Below are positions 43,149 through 51,913 of a stretch of DNA of 64,000 nt, in pieces. The stretch's first letter is position 1. Every line of letters begins with the position of its first letter. Origin of the DNA: Dyella monticola (GTDB lineage: Bacteria > Pseudomonadota > Gammaproteobacteria > Xanthomonadales > Rhodanobacteraceae). The notes under the pieces are model-generated. The model was not told where the DNA came from. It did no database searches and saw only the letters and a list, made by a program, of their open reading frames with translations. The stretch covers positions 248,001 through 312,000 of the forward strand of contig NZ_QRBE01000001.1 in the NCBI RefSeq assembly GCF_003363155.1, given 5' to 3'. The position numbers and the translations under genes are program-made.

Positions 43149-44498
43149 GTGACCCAACCGATCCAACCCCGCCTGACCCAGGTCTTCCACTTCGTCCGTC
43201 ATAGCTATGCCGACGGCGTGGCGGAGCTGGTGTACGCGTTCGACCACGGCGAGGAACTGATCGAGCGCGTGCGCTTTCCCGCACCGCCGGCGCTGACACC
43301 GGAGCGCAAGCATGCTTTCGATGCAGCGCTCAAGCTGCTGCATCTGATTGCCGGCATCAGTTATTACAAAGCAGGTGTTCCGCCGAAGCTCGAAGTGGCC
43401 GATGGTCCGCTTGACGATGCGACCGCCGACTTGCTTGAGGCGTTGTATCTGCACGGTCTGGCCGAATTCGCCTATCGCAACGGTCTGGATCTGCGCGGCC
43501 GCATTGCGTTCCCGCGCTCCGGTGAGCCGTCCGGAAAAGTGGAGGCACCGGTGCTCCACTTGCCCAAACGAACCCTGGTGCCCATTGGCGGTGGCAAGGA
43601 TTCGCTCGTCGCTGCTGAAGCGATCAAGCAAATGGGCGCCGATGCCGCCGCCGTTTGGGTGGGCAACTCACCATTGATTGCAGCGTGTGCGGAACGCACC
43701 GGGTTGCCCACACTGAACATTCAGCGCGAACTCGCGCCGGGCTTGTTCGAGTTGAATCGACTGGGTGCGTGGAATGGCCATATTCCTGTCACTGCGGTGA
43801 ACTCGGCCATTCTCGCCGTCGCGGCCGTGCTTTACGGTTACGACAGCATCGCCTTCGCCAACGAACGCTCCGCATCCGCGGCCACGTTGGAATACGAAGG
43901 GCAGCAGGTCAATCACCAATGGAGCAAAGGCTTCACGTTCGAGCGCCTGTTGAGTGATTGGCTGCATACGCATGTCGCTGCGGATCTCGATTATTGCTCT
44001 TTGCTTCGCCCGTATTCGGAGCTGGCCATTACGCGCGCGTTTTCAAAGCTCGCGCCGTATTTCGGCGTCTTCTCAAGCTGCAACCGCAACTTCAAGATCC
44101 TGGGCCCGAAGCCGGCCGATCGTTGGTGCGGCCAATGTCCGAAGTGCCACTTCGTGTTTCTTGCCTTGGCGCCGTTCCTCCCCAAGCCACGTTTGCTTGC
44201 TATCTTTGGCCGCAATGTGCTCGATGACGAATCGCAGGCGGCAGGCTTCGACGCGCTGCTCGAATATCACGATCACAAGCCGTTCGAATGCGTGGGCGAG
44301 GGTGCCGAAGCGCGTGCTGCCATGTATGCACTGAGCCAGCGGCCGGAATGGCAGGAAGACGCACTCGTGGCGCGTTTCCGCAGTGAAATCCTCCCGCAGC
44401 TCGATGCCTCACGGCTCGCGCTGGAGCCGTGGCTGCAACCCGCGGGCGAGCACCGCGTCCCCGCACGTCTGCACGCAGCACTTGCGGCCATCGGCTGA
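43149..44498 (+). CDS. murL: UDP-MurNAc-L-Ala-L-Glu epimerase MurL
   Basis: A 449-residue protein matching MurL, which uses ATP and magnesium to convert the terminal L-glutamate of UDP-MurNAc-L-Ala-L-Glu to D-glutamate, replacing the usual MurI/MurD route in Xanthomonas. An ATP-pyrophosphatase-like PP-loop GGGKDS is at 147-152 (VPIGGGKDSLVAAEAIKQMG). A cysteine group C327-x2-C330-x2-C333-H follows near SCNRNFKILGPKPADRWCGQ. The start is GTG 43149, with TGGAG nine bases upstream. The MurD2 gene begins one base after its stop, the expected partner. Assignment rests on this context and the PP-loop/CxxC layout, not on an alignment. Confidence 0.88.
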   Translation: MTQPIQPRLTQVFHFVRHSYADGVAELVYAFDHGEELIERVRFPAPPALTPERKHAFDAALKLLHLIAGISYYKAGVPPKLEVADGPLDDATADLLEALYLHGLAEFAYRNGLDLRGRIAFPRSGEPSGKVEAPVLHLPKRTLVPIGGGKDSLVAAEAIKQMGADAAAVWVGNSPLIAACAERTGLPTLNIQRELAPGLFELNRLGAWNGHIPVTAVNSAILAVAAVLYGYDSIAFANERSASAATLEYEGQQVNHQWSKGFTFERLLSDWLHTHVAADLDYCSLLRPYSELAITRAFSKLAPYFGVFSSCNRNFKILGPKPADRWCGQCPKCHFVFLALAPFLPKPRLLAIFGRNVLDDESQAAGFDALLEYHDHKPFECVGEGAEARAAMYALSQRPEWQEDALVARFRSEILPQLDASRLALEPWLQPAGEHRVPARLHAALAAIG

Positions 44499-44499
44499 T

Positions 44500-45879
44500 A
44501 TGGGCATCGCCGAGCTGGCAGGCAAGCGCGTCGCCATCTGGGGCTTCGGGCGGGAAGGGCGCGCTGCGATCCGTGCATTGCGCCAGCGCCTTCCCGGCAT
44601 GACGCTGGCTTTGTACTGCAGCGAAGCCGAGCGAGCCGATGCGCAAACATTCGATGCCGCGTTGCAGGTATTTGCCCATGAACCCGACGCCGTCGCCCTC
44701 AGCGCTTACGATGTGGTGGTGAAGTCGCCCGGTATTTCCGCGTACAAACCGGCCATCCTTACGGCGCAGGCGCAAGGCACACGTTTTACGTCCGGGACAG
44801 CCTTGTGGTTTGCGGAAAATCCACAGGCGCGCGTGGTTGCCATCACGGGGACGAAAGGTAAAAGCACAACCACGGCACTCATCGCGCATCTTGCGCGAGC
44901 ATTGAACGTGCGCACCGCACTGGCTGGCAATATCGGGCTGCCGCTGCTCGAATTGCTCGATCAGCAGGCCGACCTATGGGCGATCGAGCTATCGAGTTTC
45001 CAGACCGGCGAAGCAGGGCCTATCGAACTCGGTGTCATCACGAGCCTGTACGAGGAACATCTCGACTGGCACGGCTCGCGCGAACGCTACGTGGCGGACA
45101 AACTCAAGCTCGCCGACGCGGCGCGTCTGTTATTGGTCAACGCCGAACAATTGCCGCTGCTGGAGAAAACCGCGACGCATGCTAACCGGATAGTGTTCGG
45201 CAGCGCGGAAGGCTGGCATGTCGCGAATGAATTCATCTGCCGCGGCGACACGGTTGTATTTGCCTTGAATCAATTGCCCGTGCCTGGTTTGCATAATGCC
45301 TTGAATGCATGCGCCGCATTGGCCGCGCTGGAAGCCATGGGGCTGGACGCCATGGCTGCGGCGCCTGCGCTATCGGATTTCCAGGCCCTTCCGCATCGTC
45401 TTCAGCCACTCGGTGAGCGTCATGGCCTGCAGTGGATCAACGATTCCATCAGCACGACGCCGCTGGCCACGATTGCTGCGCTTGACAGTTTGCGCGGTCG
45501 TGAAGTGACGGTCATCGTGGGTGGGCATGACCGTGGTCTGGATTGGTCACCCTTCGTGCAGGCGGTGGCGGGGCGATCGGCGTTGCGCATTGTGACGCAA
45601 GGCGGAAATGGTCCGCGCATTGCGGCGGCACTGCGGTCGGCCAGGTCTGAAATACCACTGGGCGATGTCGACAAACTTGCCGATGCCGTCGACATGGCGC
45701 AAATCATCACCCCTGAGGGCGGCGTTGTGCTGCTTTCACCGGGCGCACCCAGTTTCGATCAATTCCACGATTACGCAGACCGCGGCAAACATTTTGCCGA
45801 GCTTGCCGGCTTTGACAGCAAGACCATGGCAGGTATCGGCGGCTTGGGGCTGGGTCGATCCGAGGCGCACGACCATTGA
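44500..45879 (+). CDS. murD2: UDP-N-acetylmuramoyl-L-alanine--L-glutamate ligase MurD2
   Basis: A Mur ligase of 459 residues that adds L-glutamate (not D-glutamate) to UDP-MurNAc-L-Ala, making the MurL substrate. N-terminal Rossmann domain (VAIWGFGREG, 11-20), ATP loop GTKGKSTTT (117-125), central ligase motifs ELSSFQTG, HLDWHG and the C-terminal domain (INDSISTTPLATIAAL, VIVGGHDRGLD, LSPGAPSFDQF). The start ATG at 44500 follows the murL stop by one base, so the two are co-translated. A longer frame to 44383 overlaps murL. Assigning MurD2 rather than MurD relies on the neighbouring murL; the substrate stereochemistry cannot be read directly. Confidence 0.88.
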   Translation: MGIAELAGKRVAIWGFGREGRAAIRALRQRLPGMTLALYCSEAERADAQTFDAALQVFAHEPDAVALSAYDVVVKSPGISAYKPAILTAQAQGTRFTSGTALWFAENPQARVVAITGTKGKSTTTALIAHLARALNVRTALAGNIGLPLLELLDQQADLWAIELSSFQTGEAGPIELGVITSLYEEHLDWHGSRERYVADKLKLADAARLLLVNAEQLPLLEKTATHANRIVFGSAEGWHVANEFICRGDTVVFALNQLPVPGLHNALNACAALAALEAMGLDAMAAAPALSDFQALPHRLQPLGERHGLQWINDSISTTPLATIAALDSLRGREVTVIVGGHDRGLDWSPFVQAVAGRSALRIVTQGGNGPRIAAALRSARSEIPLGDVDKLADAVDMAQIITPEGGVVLLSPGAPSFDQFHDYADRGKHFAELAGFDSKTMAGIGGLGLGRSEAHDH

Positions 45880-45896
45880 CCTGCACCGGCACAAAC

Positions 45897-45929
45897 AAAA
45901 AGGCCGCACTGCAGAACAATGCGGCCTTT
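45897..45929. terminator. Terminator between murD2 and the convergent M13 peptidase gene
   Basis: AAAGGCCGCA / TGCGGCCTTT, a 10-bp stem with an 11-base loop flanked by A on the left and T on the right, so it can work in both directions. It lies 18 bp after murD2 and 20 bp after the peptidase end. Confidence 0.85.
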
Positions 45930-45948
45930 CGTTTTCAGCGGTGAAGGG

Positions 45949-48021
45949 TTACCAGATCTTTACGCGATTATCCGGTGCAAGATAAAGCTTCTCGCCCGGC
46001 TTCACGTTGAACGCGTCATACCACCCATCAATGTTGCGCACGGTTTGTGCACGGAAATTGGCGGGGGCGTGCACGTCAGTGGCAAGGCGTTGACGCAGCG
46101 CTGCATCACGAATCTTGCTGCGCCATGCCTGACCAAAGGCAAGGAAGAAGCGTTGATCGCCCGTCAATCCATCGATCACCGGCGCGGGCTTGCCGCCCAG
46201 CGACTTGTGATAAGCGGCATACGCGGCCGTGAGGCCGGAGACGTCGGCTATGTTTTCGCCCAGCGTCTGTTGGCCGTTCACATGCAGACCCGGCAGTGCT
46301 TCATATTGGTCGTATTGCTTGACGAGCTTTTGCGTAGCAGCTTGGAAGTGCGCGGCATCTTCAGGCGTCCACCAGTTCTCCATCTTGCCCTGCGCGTCGA
46401 AATCGGCGCCGGTGTTGTCGAAGCTGTGGCTGATTTCGTGGCCGATGATGGCACCCATGGCACCGTAATTGGCAGCGGCGTCCGCGTTGGGATCAAAGAA
46501 CGGCGGCTGCAGAATGGCGGCGGGGAAGTTGAGCGCGTTCTGCAGCGGCAGGTTCACAGCGTTGACGGTCTGCGGCGTCATCCACCATTCGCCGCGATCC
46601 ACCGGCTGGCTGAGCTTGGCGAGCTGGTGATGATATTCCAGCAACTCCGCCCGCTCATGGTTGCCGAGCGGATCATTCGCGTTGATTTCCAGTGAGGCGT
46701 AGTTGCGCCATGTTTCCGGATAGCCCACGCCGACGCGCAAGGTGGCGATCTTTTCTTTGGCCTTGGCGCGCGTGGCCGGCGTCATCCATGCGAGCGTGTT
46801 GAGGCGCTCGTCGAATGCGGCGACGATGTTCTTCACCATGTCTTGTGCTTTGGCTTTCGCCGAGGCCGGGAAATAGTGCTTGATGTAGATCTGGCCGACC
46901 GCATCGCCCAAGTCGGTATTGGTTGCAGCGACCGCGCGCTTCCAGCGATCCTGCTGCTTGGGTGTGCCTTGCAGCGTGGTGCCGTAGAAATCGAAGCTGA
47001 GATCGGCGTAGGTCTTGGGCAGCAATGGCGCGGCATCATCCAGCGCGTGATAGCGCAGCAGTTGCTTCCATGTTTCCAGTGGCTCGCTGCCTACGAGCTT
47101 GGCGATACCGGTGGTGGCCGAAGGTTGCCATACATCGATATGCGTTTGGCCGTCCAGGCCGGCCGCTTTGAAGTACGCGTTCCAGTTCAGGCCCGGTGCT
47201 TTCTGCGCGAAGTCGCTCATGCTCCAGACGTTGTTGGCTTTGTGCACGTCCTGGCTGTCGACGAGGGATTCCTGCGCTTGCGCGATCTTGGTTTCCAGAT
47301 TGATGATGGCGTTGGCTTGCGCTTCTGCATCTTTCGTACCGGCCAGCTTCAGCAGCGACGTGACATAGGTTTTGTATTTGGCGCGCGCCTGGACCATGTC
47401 CTTGTCCTGCGACAGGTAGTAGTCGCGGCTCGGCATGGCGATGCCGCCTTGCAGCAGATAGGCCATGTCGTGCGAGGGATCTTCCAGGCCCTGCGTAACG
47501 AACAGGCCGAACAGGTTTTCGGTGTGGAAGTTGGTGGCGTTGACGGGGTCGACATCGGCGCGCATCTGGCTGCCAAGCACGCTGGCGAGATCGTCGCGCG
47601 TCTTGATGGCGTCGATGCGAGTGAATGCGTCCTTCAGTGGAGCGAGGCCAAACTTTTCAATGTTCGCCTCATTCATATAAGCCGCGTAGTAATCGGCGAT
47701 CTTGCGCTCGTTGGAGCCGGGCGCTGCATGACCCTGCGCGATATTGCGAATCAACTGCGAGGTTTGCTTTTCCGCCAGCTGATACACCTGCAGGAAGGTG
47801 CCGGTGCTGGAGCGATCCGCCGGAATCTGCGTGTTCTTGACCCAAGTGCCGTTGGCGTAGCCGAAGAAATCGTCGCCCGGCTTGATGGCATGGTCGATGC
47901 CTTTGAGGTCGATGCCCAGATCGGTTTTTGCTGGGGGTGCACTAGTCGTCGCGGGCGCTGCGGCCAGAGCGGTGCCGCAACTCACCATCGCGGCGGCGAG
48001 AATCCATTTGAATCGCTGCAT
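45949..48021 (-). CDS. M13 family zinc metallopeptidase (neprilysin/PepO-like), exported
   Basis: A 690-residue gluzincin endopeptidase that cleaves small peptides. A signal peptide (1-21, ending GTALAAAPA) places it in the periplasm. The N-terminal M13 domain contains GDDFFGYANGTWVKNTQIP; the catalytic domain has HEISH (H528, H532) with E589 of ENIAD (589-593) as third ligand and D593. The substrate-binding loop that usually reads NAYYxP is VNAVNLPLQN here, a slight deviation. I prefer ATG 48021 (MQRFKWIL) to GTG 48030, because AAAGGTG then sits at correct ribosome-site distance. Confidence 0.92.
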   Translation of the reverse strand: MQRFKWILAAAMVSCGTALAAAPATTSAPPAKTDLGIDLKGIDHAIKPGDDFFGYANGTWVKNTQIPADRSSTGTFLQVYQLAEKQTSQLIRNIAQGHAAPGSNERKIADYYAAYMNEANIEKFGLAPLKDAFTRIDAIKTRDDLASVLGSQMRADVDPVNATNFHTENLFGLFVTQGLEDPSHDMAYLLQGGIAMPSRDYYLSQDKDMVQARAKYKTYVTSLLKLAGTKDAEAQANAIINLETKIAQAQESLVDSQDVHKANNVWSMSDFAQKAPGLNWNAYFKAAGLDGQTHIDVWQPSATTGIAKLVGSEPLETWKQLLRYHALDDAAPLLPKTYADLSFDFYGTTLQGTPKQQDRWKRAVAATNTDLGDAVGQIYIKHYFPASAKAKAQDMVKNIVAAFDERLNTLAWMTPATRAKAKEKIATLRVGVGYPETWRNYASLEINANDPLGNHERAELLEYHHQLAKLSQPVDRGEWWMTPQTVNAVNLPLQNALNFPAAILQPPFFDPNADAAANYGAMGAIIGHEISHSFDNTGADFDAQGKMENWWTPEDAAHFQAATQKLVKQYDQYEALPGLHVNGQQTLGENIADVSGLTAAYAAYHKSLGGKPAPVIDGLTGDQRFFLAFGQAWRSKIRDAALRQRLATDVHAPANFRAQTVRNIDGWYDAFNVKPGEKLYLAPDNRVKIW

Positions 48022-48330
48022 GGCGATCACCTTTTTTGTGGGTACCAGCTCTCCACATTAGCCGTGGGGAGTGGCCTTGTGTGCATGACTTTCGGCCTAG
48101 ATGTTGGCCGCGGCCATGGCTCGGCACCCTTTGCTGCAATGCGGAGGAGGGGGCGGGTTCGGGGGCGCGAGTTCGCTGCGCCATGTCCGTTCACCGCAGG
48201 TTCGCTTCAACCTGCCTCAAACCTCCCCTATTCCTCGTAGGGGAGGGATGCCCGGCTTTCGCTTGGATATATGGGTGACGTTGACGCGTTACCTCCGCCC
48301 TCGTTGCAGAGGGCGGGGGAGCGAAAGGCC
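48022..48330. other. 309-bp intergenic region with a hairpin pair
   Basis: Between the GH92 stop and the M13 start (both minus). It contains two palindromes of the GC-rich family, CCTCCCCTA-TTCCTCG-TAGGGGAGG (48222-48246) and CCTCCGCCCTC-GTTGCA-GAGGGCGGGGG (48292-48319). The rest (48022-48221) should carry the M13 promoter. No gene is seen. Confidence 0.6.
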
Positions 48331-51300
48331 TCAACGTCCGAGTAAGCCGATCTCGGCCAATGTTTTCGGCGCATCGTTATCGAATCGGATCCGGTAGTAC
48401 GCATGCTGCCCGGGCTGGCGTATAGCAAAGGCACGCGTCTGCAACGGCCAGGGGAAGCGTTCGCCTTGTCTGGCGTCGAGTGCCGTCCAATGCTGCCCAT
48501 CGTCAGACGTCTCCAGCGTCCACGTCGAAGGGGCGGCCGCCTGTTTGGCTGACGTGAGCGTATACATCGACACCGTACGCGGCTGCGCGAAATGCCAACT
48601 CACCGTGGACGTCGAACCGGGCAGCTGAGTTTCGGTATCACTGGTGTGATCGAACAAAGCGCTCAGGTTTTCGATCGCCGGCTCGCTGCCTGACTCACCT
48701 TGATCCGGACCGGCCAAGTCATGCATCGGTGCGGGTTTGCCGGTGGTCGTCAGCGACGGCGGCAACGCGTGTTCATCGCTGCCCCAGGTGGACGGCGCAG
48801 GTCCCATGGTGAAATCCAGCGTTGCGCCTTGCGCGAGCAGCGCATGCGGCAGCGTGAGTTTGTTCCATGGCTGACCATTCACGCGCAAGCCTTGCACGTA
48901 GCGATTGGTGTCGCTGACATTAGGTGCATTGATGAGGATGTGCTTGCCGTTTTCCAACGTGATATCCATGTGCGGAAAGTAGGGTGCACCGATCACGTAC
49001 TCCGGCGTGCCCATGCGCAACGGATAAAAGCCCATGGCGCCGAACAGCCACCAACCGGACATTTCGCCGTTGTCTTCGTCACCGAGATAACCCTGGCCGA
49101 TCTGGCTGCCCACATAGAGCCGCGAAAGCACATCGCGCACCTTGTCCTGCGTTTTCCATGGCTCGCCGGCATAGTCGTACATATAGATGATGTGATGCGA
49201 TGGCTGGTTGCTGTGACCGTACTGGCCCATGCGCACGGCTTGTGCCTCGCGCATTTCGTGGATCACTTCGCCGTAGCCACCGGTGTGATAAATGCCGGGT
49301 GTGGCGAAGAATCGATCCAGTTTCGCGGCCAATGCGGCGCGACCGCCATAGAGTGCGGCAAGGCCGGCACCGTCCTGTGGTGCGTGGAAGGCCATGTTCC
49401 AGCCATCCGTTTCGGTGTAGTCGTCGCCCCAGCGCAGCGGATCAAAGTTTTGCTTGGTATAGCGCCAATGACCTTGCGCATCGCGACCGACGAAGAAACC
49501 GATATCGGCATTGAAGAGGTTCGCATAATCCAGTGCGCGGTCATGGAAATACGCGGCATCATCGGCGTACTGCGCTTGATAGGGATCGTGTGCGTCATGC
49601 CGCGCGCCAAGCGCGCTGGCGAGATTGCCGATGGCGAAGTCGGCGATATAGCCGTCCATCGACCATGAGAAACCTTCCGTGACCGCATCGTCGGTGTAGC
49701 CATTGAAGATGGAACGTTGCAAACCCTTGCGGCCGGTACCGCGCAATGGGCTTACCACGGTGGCATCCTTCAGCGCTGCCTGGTAGAACGATTGCACGTC
49801 GAAATTGTGCACGCCTTTGAGCCAGGCATCCGAAAAGGCCACATCGGCGCTGGTGCCGACCATCAGATCGGCGTATCCCGGCGAGGACCAGCGTGCGATC
49901 CAGCCGGCGTCGCGATATTCCTGCACGAAACCATCGATCAAATGACCGGCTTCCTGCGGCGCCAGCAGCACATAGAGCGGCCACGCCGTGCGATAGGTAT
50001 CCCAGAAACCGTTGTTGACGAACACCTGGCCATCGACAATGCGCGCGCCGGTATGCGTCGGCGTATTTTCGCCGACGGCGGCGGAGAACGGACTGGCATA
50101 GCGATAGATCGGGTGGCTTGCCGTGCCGGTGTTCTCGTACGCCGAATTGGGATACATCAGCCAGCGATACATATTGGAATACAGCGTGACCAGTTCGCCG
50201 TAACTGGCGCCTTGCACCTTCACCGCGTCGAGCTGCTTGTCCCAGGTGTCCTGGGCGCGCTCGCGCACGGCATCGAAACCTTCGTGCGGCGCGATTTCCA
50301 TGTCCAGGTTGCGCTTGGCCTGCTCGAGGCTGATCAGCGATGTGGCGATGCGCACGTTCACCGTTTTCGTTTTCGACGTATCGAATCCGATCCATGCCGT
50401 GACGCGATCGCGACCTTCACCGGCAAGCCGTCCGCTTTGCGCAATCGGCTGATCCACGGTGGCGTAGAAGAACAAGCGCGTGGCGCCCGTGGATAGTCGG
50501 CTCTTTACATCGGAGTAGCCGCTGAAACGGCGATGCGCCGGATCGAGTGTGATGCCACCTTCATCCGTGCGATTGTCTAACACGAGCTGCCCGCGCTGGC
50601 CGGGGAAGGTGAAGCGCAGCATCGCGGCATGGTCGGTTGGCGTCATTTCACCGACGATGCCATTGTCGAAAGTGACCTTGTAGTAATGCGCGTGCGCGAT
50701 TTCGTTCGCGTGGCTGAAGCTCAAGGCGCGCGCCTGCCTGTTCGCGCCGGGCGCGCCGTTGGCGACGGCCGCTGGCATCATTTGAAAGGTCTGTCGATCG
50801 CCCATCCAGGGGCTGGGTTCGTGCGACAGCGAGAAGGCTTCGATGCGCGGGCGATTTTCGGCATCATTGCGCTGCTGGTACTGATACATCCAATCCGATC
50901 CCGCGTCGGTAACCGGTACCCAGAAATTGAAGCCATGCGGCAGCGTGACGGCGGGAATGTTGTTGCCGCGCGAGAAGGTGTAGCCGGAATTGGTGCCGCG
51001 CAGGATGTTCACATAATCGCTGGGGCGTGCATGTTCGTCGCGCGCGGGCGCCGCGCCGATACGCAGATCGTCGAGGAAGCCTTCGAATGCGCCCGCCGGA
51101 CCGTCATGCATCAGCACGATGTGGCGGATATGCCGTCCGGCCGCAACGCTGCCGACGGCAATGTCCAGCTTGTTCCACTGATTCACATAAAGGATGTGGC
51201 CCGCACCTTGCGCATGGGCATTGGCGGCGATGCGATGCTGGTCGCGCGCCGGGAGCGTGGAAAGGCGCGATCCATCATCGAATATCAGATCGACAGCCAC

Positions 51301-51681
51301 GTAGGTGGAGGGGTTGTCCAGGTCGTTGGCGGTCATGCAGGGAAACAGCAAGTACGACAGTTGCGTGTTCGCCTCGACCGGGATGTCCACGTTGAACATC
51401 TGCGCGTCTTGCTTGCCGCCAGCTTGCCCTGAGTAATGCAGCGAATGCAGCCCGGTGAAGCCGACACCGGGCTTGGCGCTGTAGGCATCGTCTGCTGACG
51501 GGCCGCCGGCAATGGAGACGCTGAAGGACGAGGTTGTCGAGCCGGGAATGGGCGCAGGCTGGCCCGTTTCGAACGAGGTGTAGAACGTCGCGTTCCCCGT
51601 CGCGCTGGCAACGGTAGCGAAGCAGGCAAGCGCGAGGACAAGCAATTGCTGTCGAGAGAAGCGGGTGGTGAGGGCTGACAT
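48331..51681 (-). CDS. GH92 family alpha-mannosidase with C-terminal F5/8-type domain
   Basis: A 1116-residue secreted glycoside hydrolase of family 92 (calcium-dependent exo-alpha-mannosidase, typically 1,2-linked). Signal peptide (1-27), an N-terminal beta-sandwich (about 30-215), then the GH92 body: RGTNSGYTFSRGNNIPAVTLPHGFNFWVP, DAVRERAQDTWDKQLDAV, NNGFWDTYRTAWPLY, QIGQGYLGDEDNGEMSGWW. The last part (about 985-1116, ending DNDAPKTLAEIGLLG) looks like an F5/8C-type carbohydrate-binding domain. It could trim mannose from yeast or plant glycans, with the TonB-dependent receptors as possible uptake routes. Start ATG 51681; the longer frame to 51726 has no better ribosome site. Confidence 0.92.
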   Translation of the reverse strand: MSALTTRFSRQQLLVLALACFATVASATGNATFYTSFETGQPAPIPGSTTSSFSVSIAGGPSADDAYSAKPGVGFTGLHSLHYSGQAGGKQDAQMFNVDIPVEANTQLSYLLFPCMTANDLDNPSTYVAVDLIFDDGSRLSTLPARDQHRIAANAHAQGAGHILYVNQWNKLDIAVGSVAAGRHIRHIVLMHDGPAGAFEGFLDDLRIGAAPARDEHARPSDYVNILRGTNSGYTFSRGNNIPAVTLPHGFNFWVPVTDAGSDWMYQYQQRNDAENRPRIEAFSLSHEPSPWMGDRQTFQMMPAAVANGAPGANRQARALSFSHANEIAHAHYYKVTFDNGIVGEMTPTDHAAMLRFTFPGQRGQLVLDNRTDEGGITLDPAHRRFSGYSDVKSRLSTGATRLFFYATVDQPIAQSGRLAGEGRDRVTAWIGFDTSKTKTVNVRIATSLISLEQAKRNLDMEIAPHEGFDAVRERAQDTWDKQLDAVKVQGASYGELVTLYSNMYRWLMYPNSAYENTGTASHPIYRYASPFSAAVGENTPTHTGARIVDGQVFVNNGFWDTYRTAWPLYVLLAPQEAGHLIDGFVQEYRDAGWIARWSSPGYADLMVGTSADVAFSDAWLKGVHNFDVQSFYQAALKDATVVSPLRGTGRKGLQRSIFNGYTDDAVTEGFSWSMDGYIADFAIGNLASALGARHDAHDPYQAQYADDAAYFHDRALDYANLFNADIGFFVGRDAQGHWRYTKQNFDPLRWGDDYTETDGWNMAFHAPQDGAGLAALYGGRAALAAKLDRFFATPGIYHTGGYGEVIHEMREAQAVRMGQYGHSNQPSHHIIYMYDYAGEPWKTQDKVRDVLSRLYVGSQIGQGYLGDEDNGEMSGWWLFGAMGFYPLRMGTPEYVIGAPYFPHMDITLENGKHILINAPNVSDTNRYVQGLRVNGQPWNKLTLPHALLAQGATLDFTMGPAPSTWGSDEHALPPSLTTTGKPAPMHDLAGPDQGESGSEPAIENLSALFDHTSDTETQLPGSTSTVSWHFAQPRTVSMYTLTSAKQAAAPSTWTLETSDDGQHWTALDARQGERFPWPLQTRAFAIRQPGQHAYYRIRFDNDAPKTLAEIGLLGR

Positions 51682-51840
51682 TGGGTGACCCCGGTGGCGT
51701 GGCGTGCGGAAGAGAATCCGCGCCAAAGCGTGGATTTGATCGATCTAAATGGAGCGTGTCAAATCGCACCGCAGCATGTTTCGGCCGCACGTACAGGGCG
51801 GAGGCGGAGCAAAGCTTTGGATGCCGAGCAGTCACGCGCG

Positions 51841-51890
51841 CTGTCGAATTCACCCTTCCTCATTCGACAGGTAAGAGAGCAAACTCTTAC
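51841..51890 (+). promoter_or_regulatory. Two adjacent perfect palindromes before the MFS pump gene
   Basis: CTGTCGAAT (51841-51849) with ATTCGACAG (51862-51870), spacing 12, and directly after it GTAAGAG (51871-51877) with CTCTTAC (51884-51890), spacing 6. Both are perfect inverted repeats and end 23 bp before the start codon. They look like operators for a dimeric repressor (TetR or MarR-like), but no such gene is adjacent, so this is inference. Confidence 0.5.
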
Positions 51891-51913
51891 GCCTCATTCG
51901 CAAGGACGGCCCG

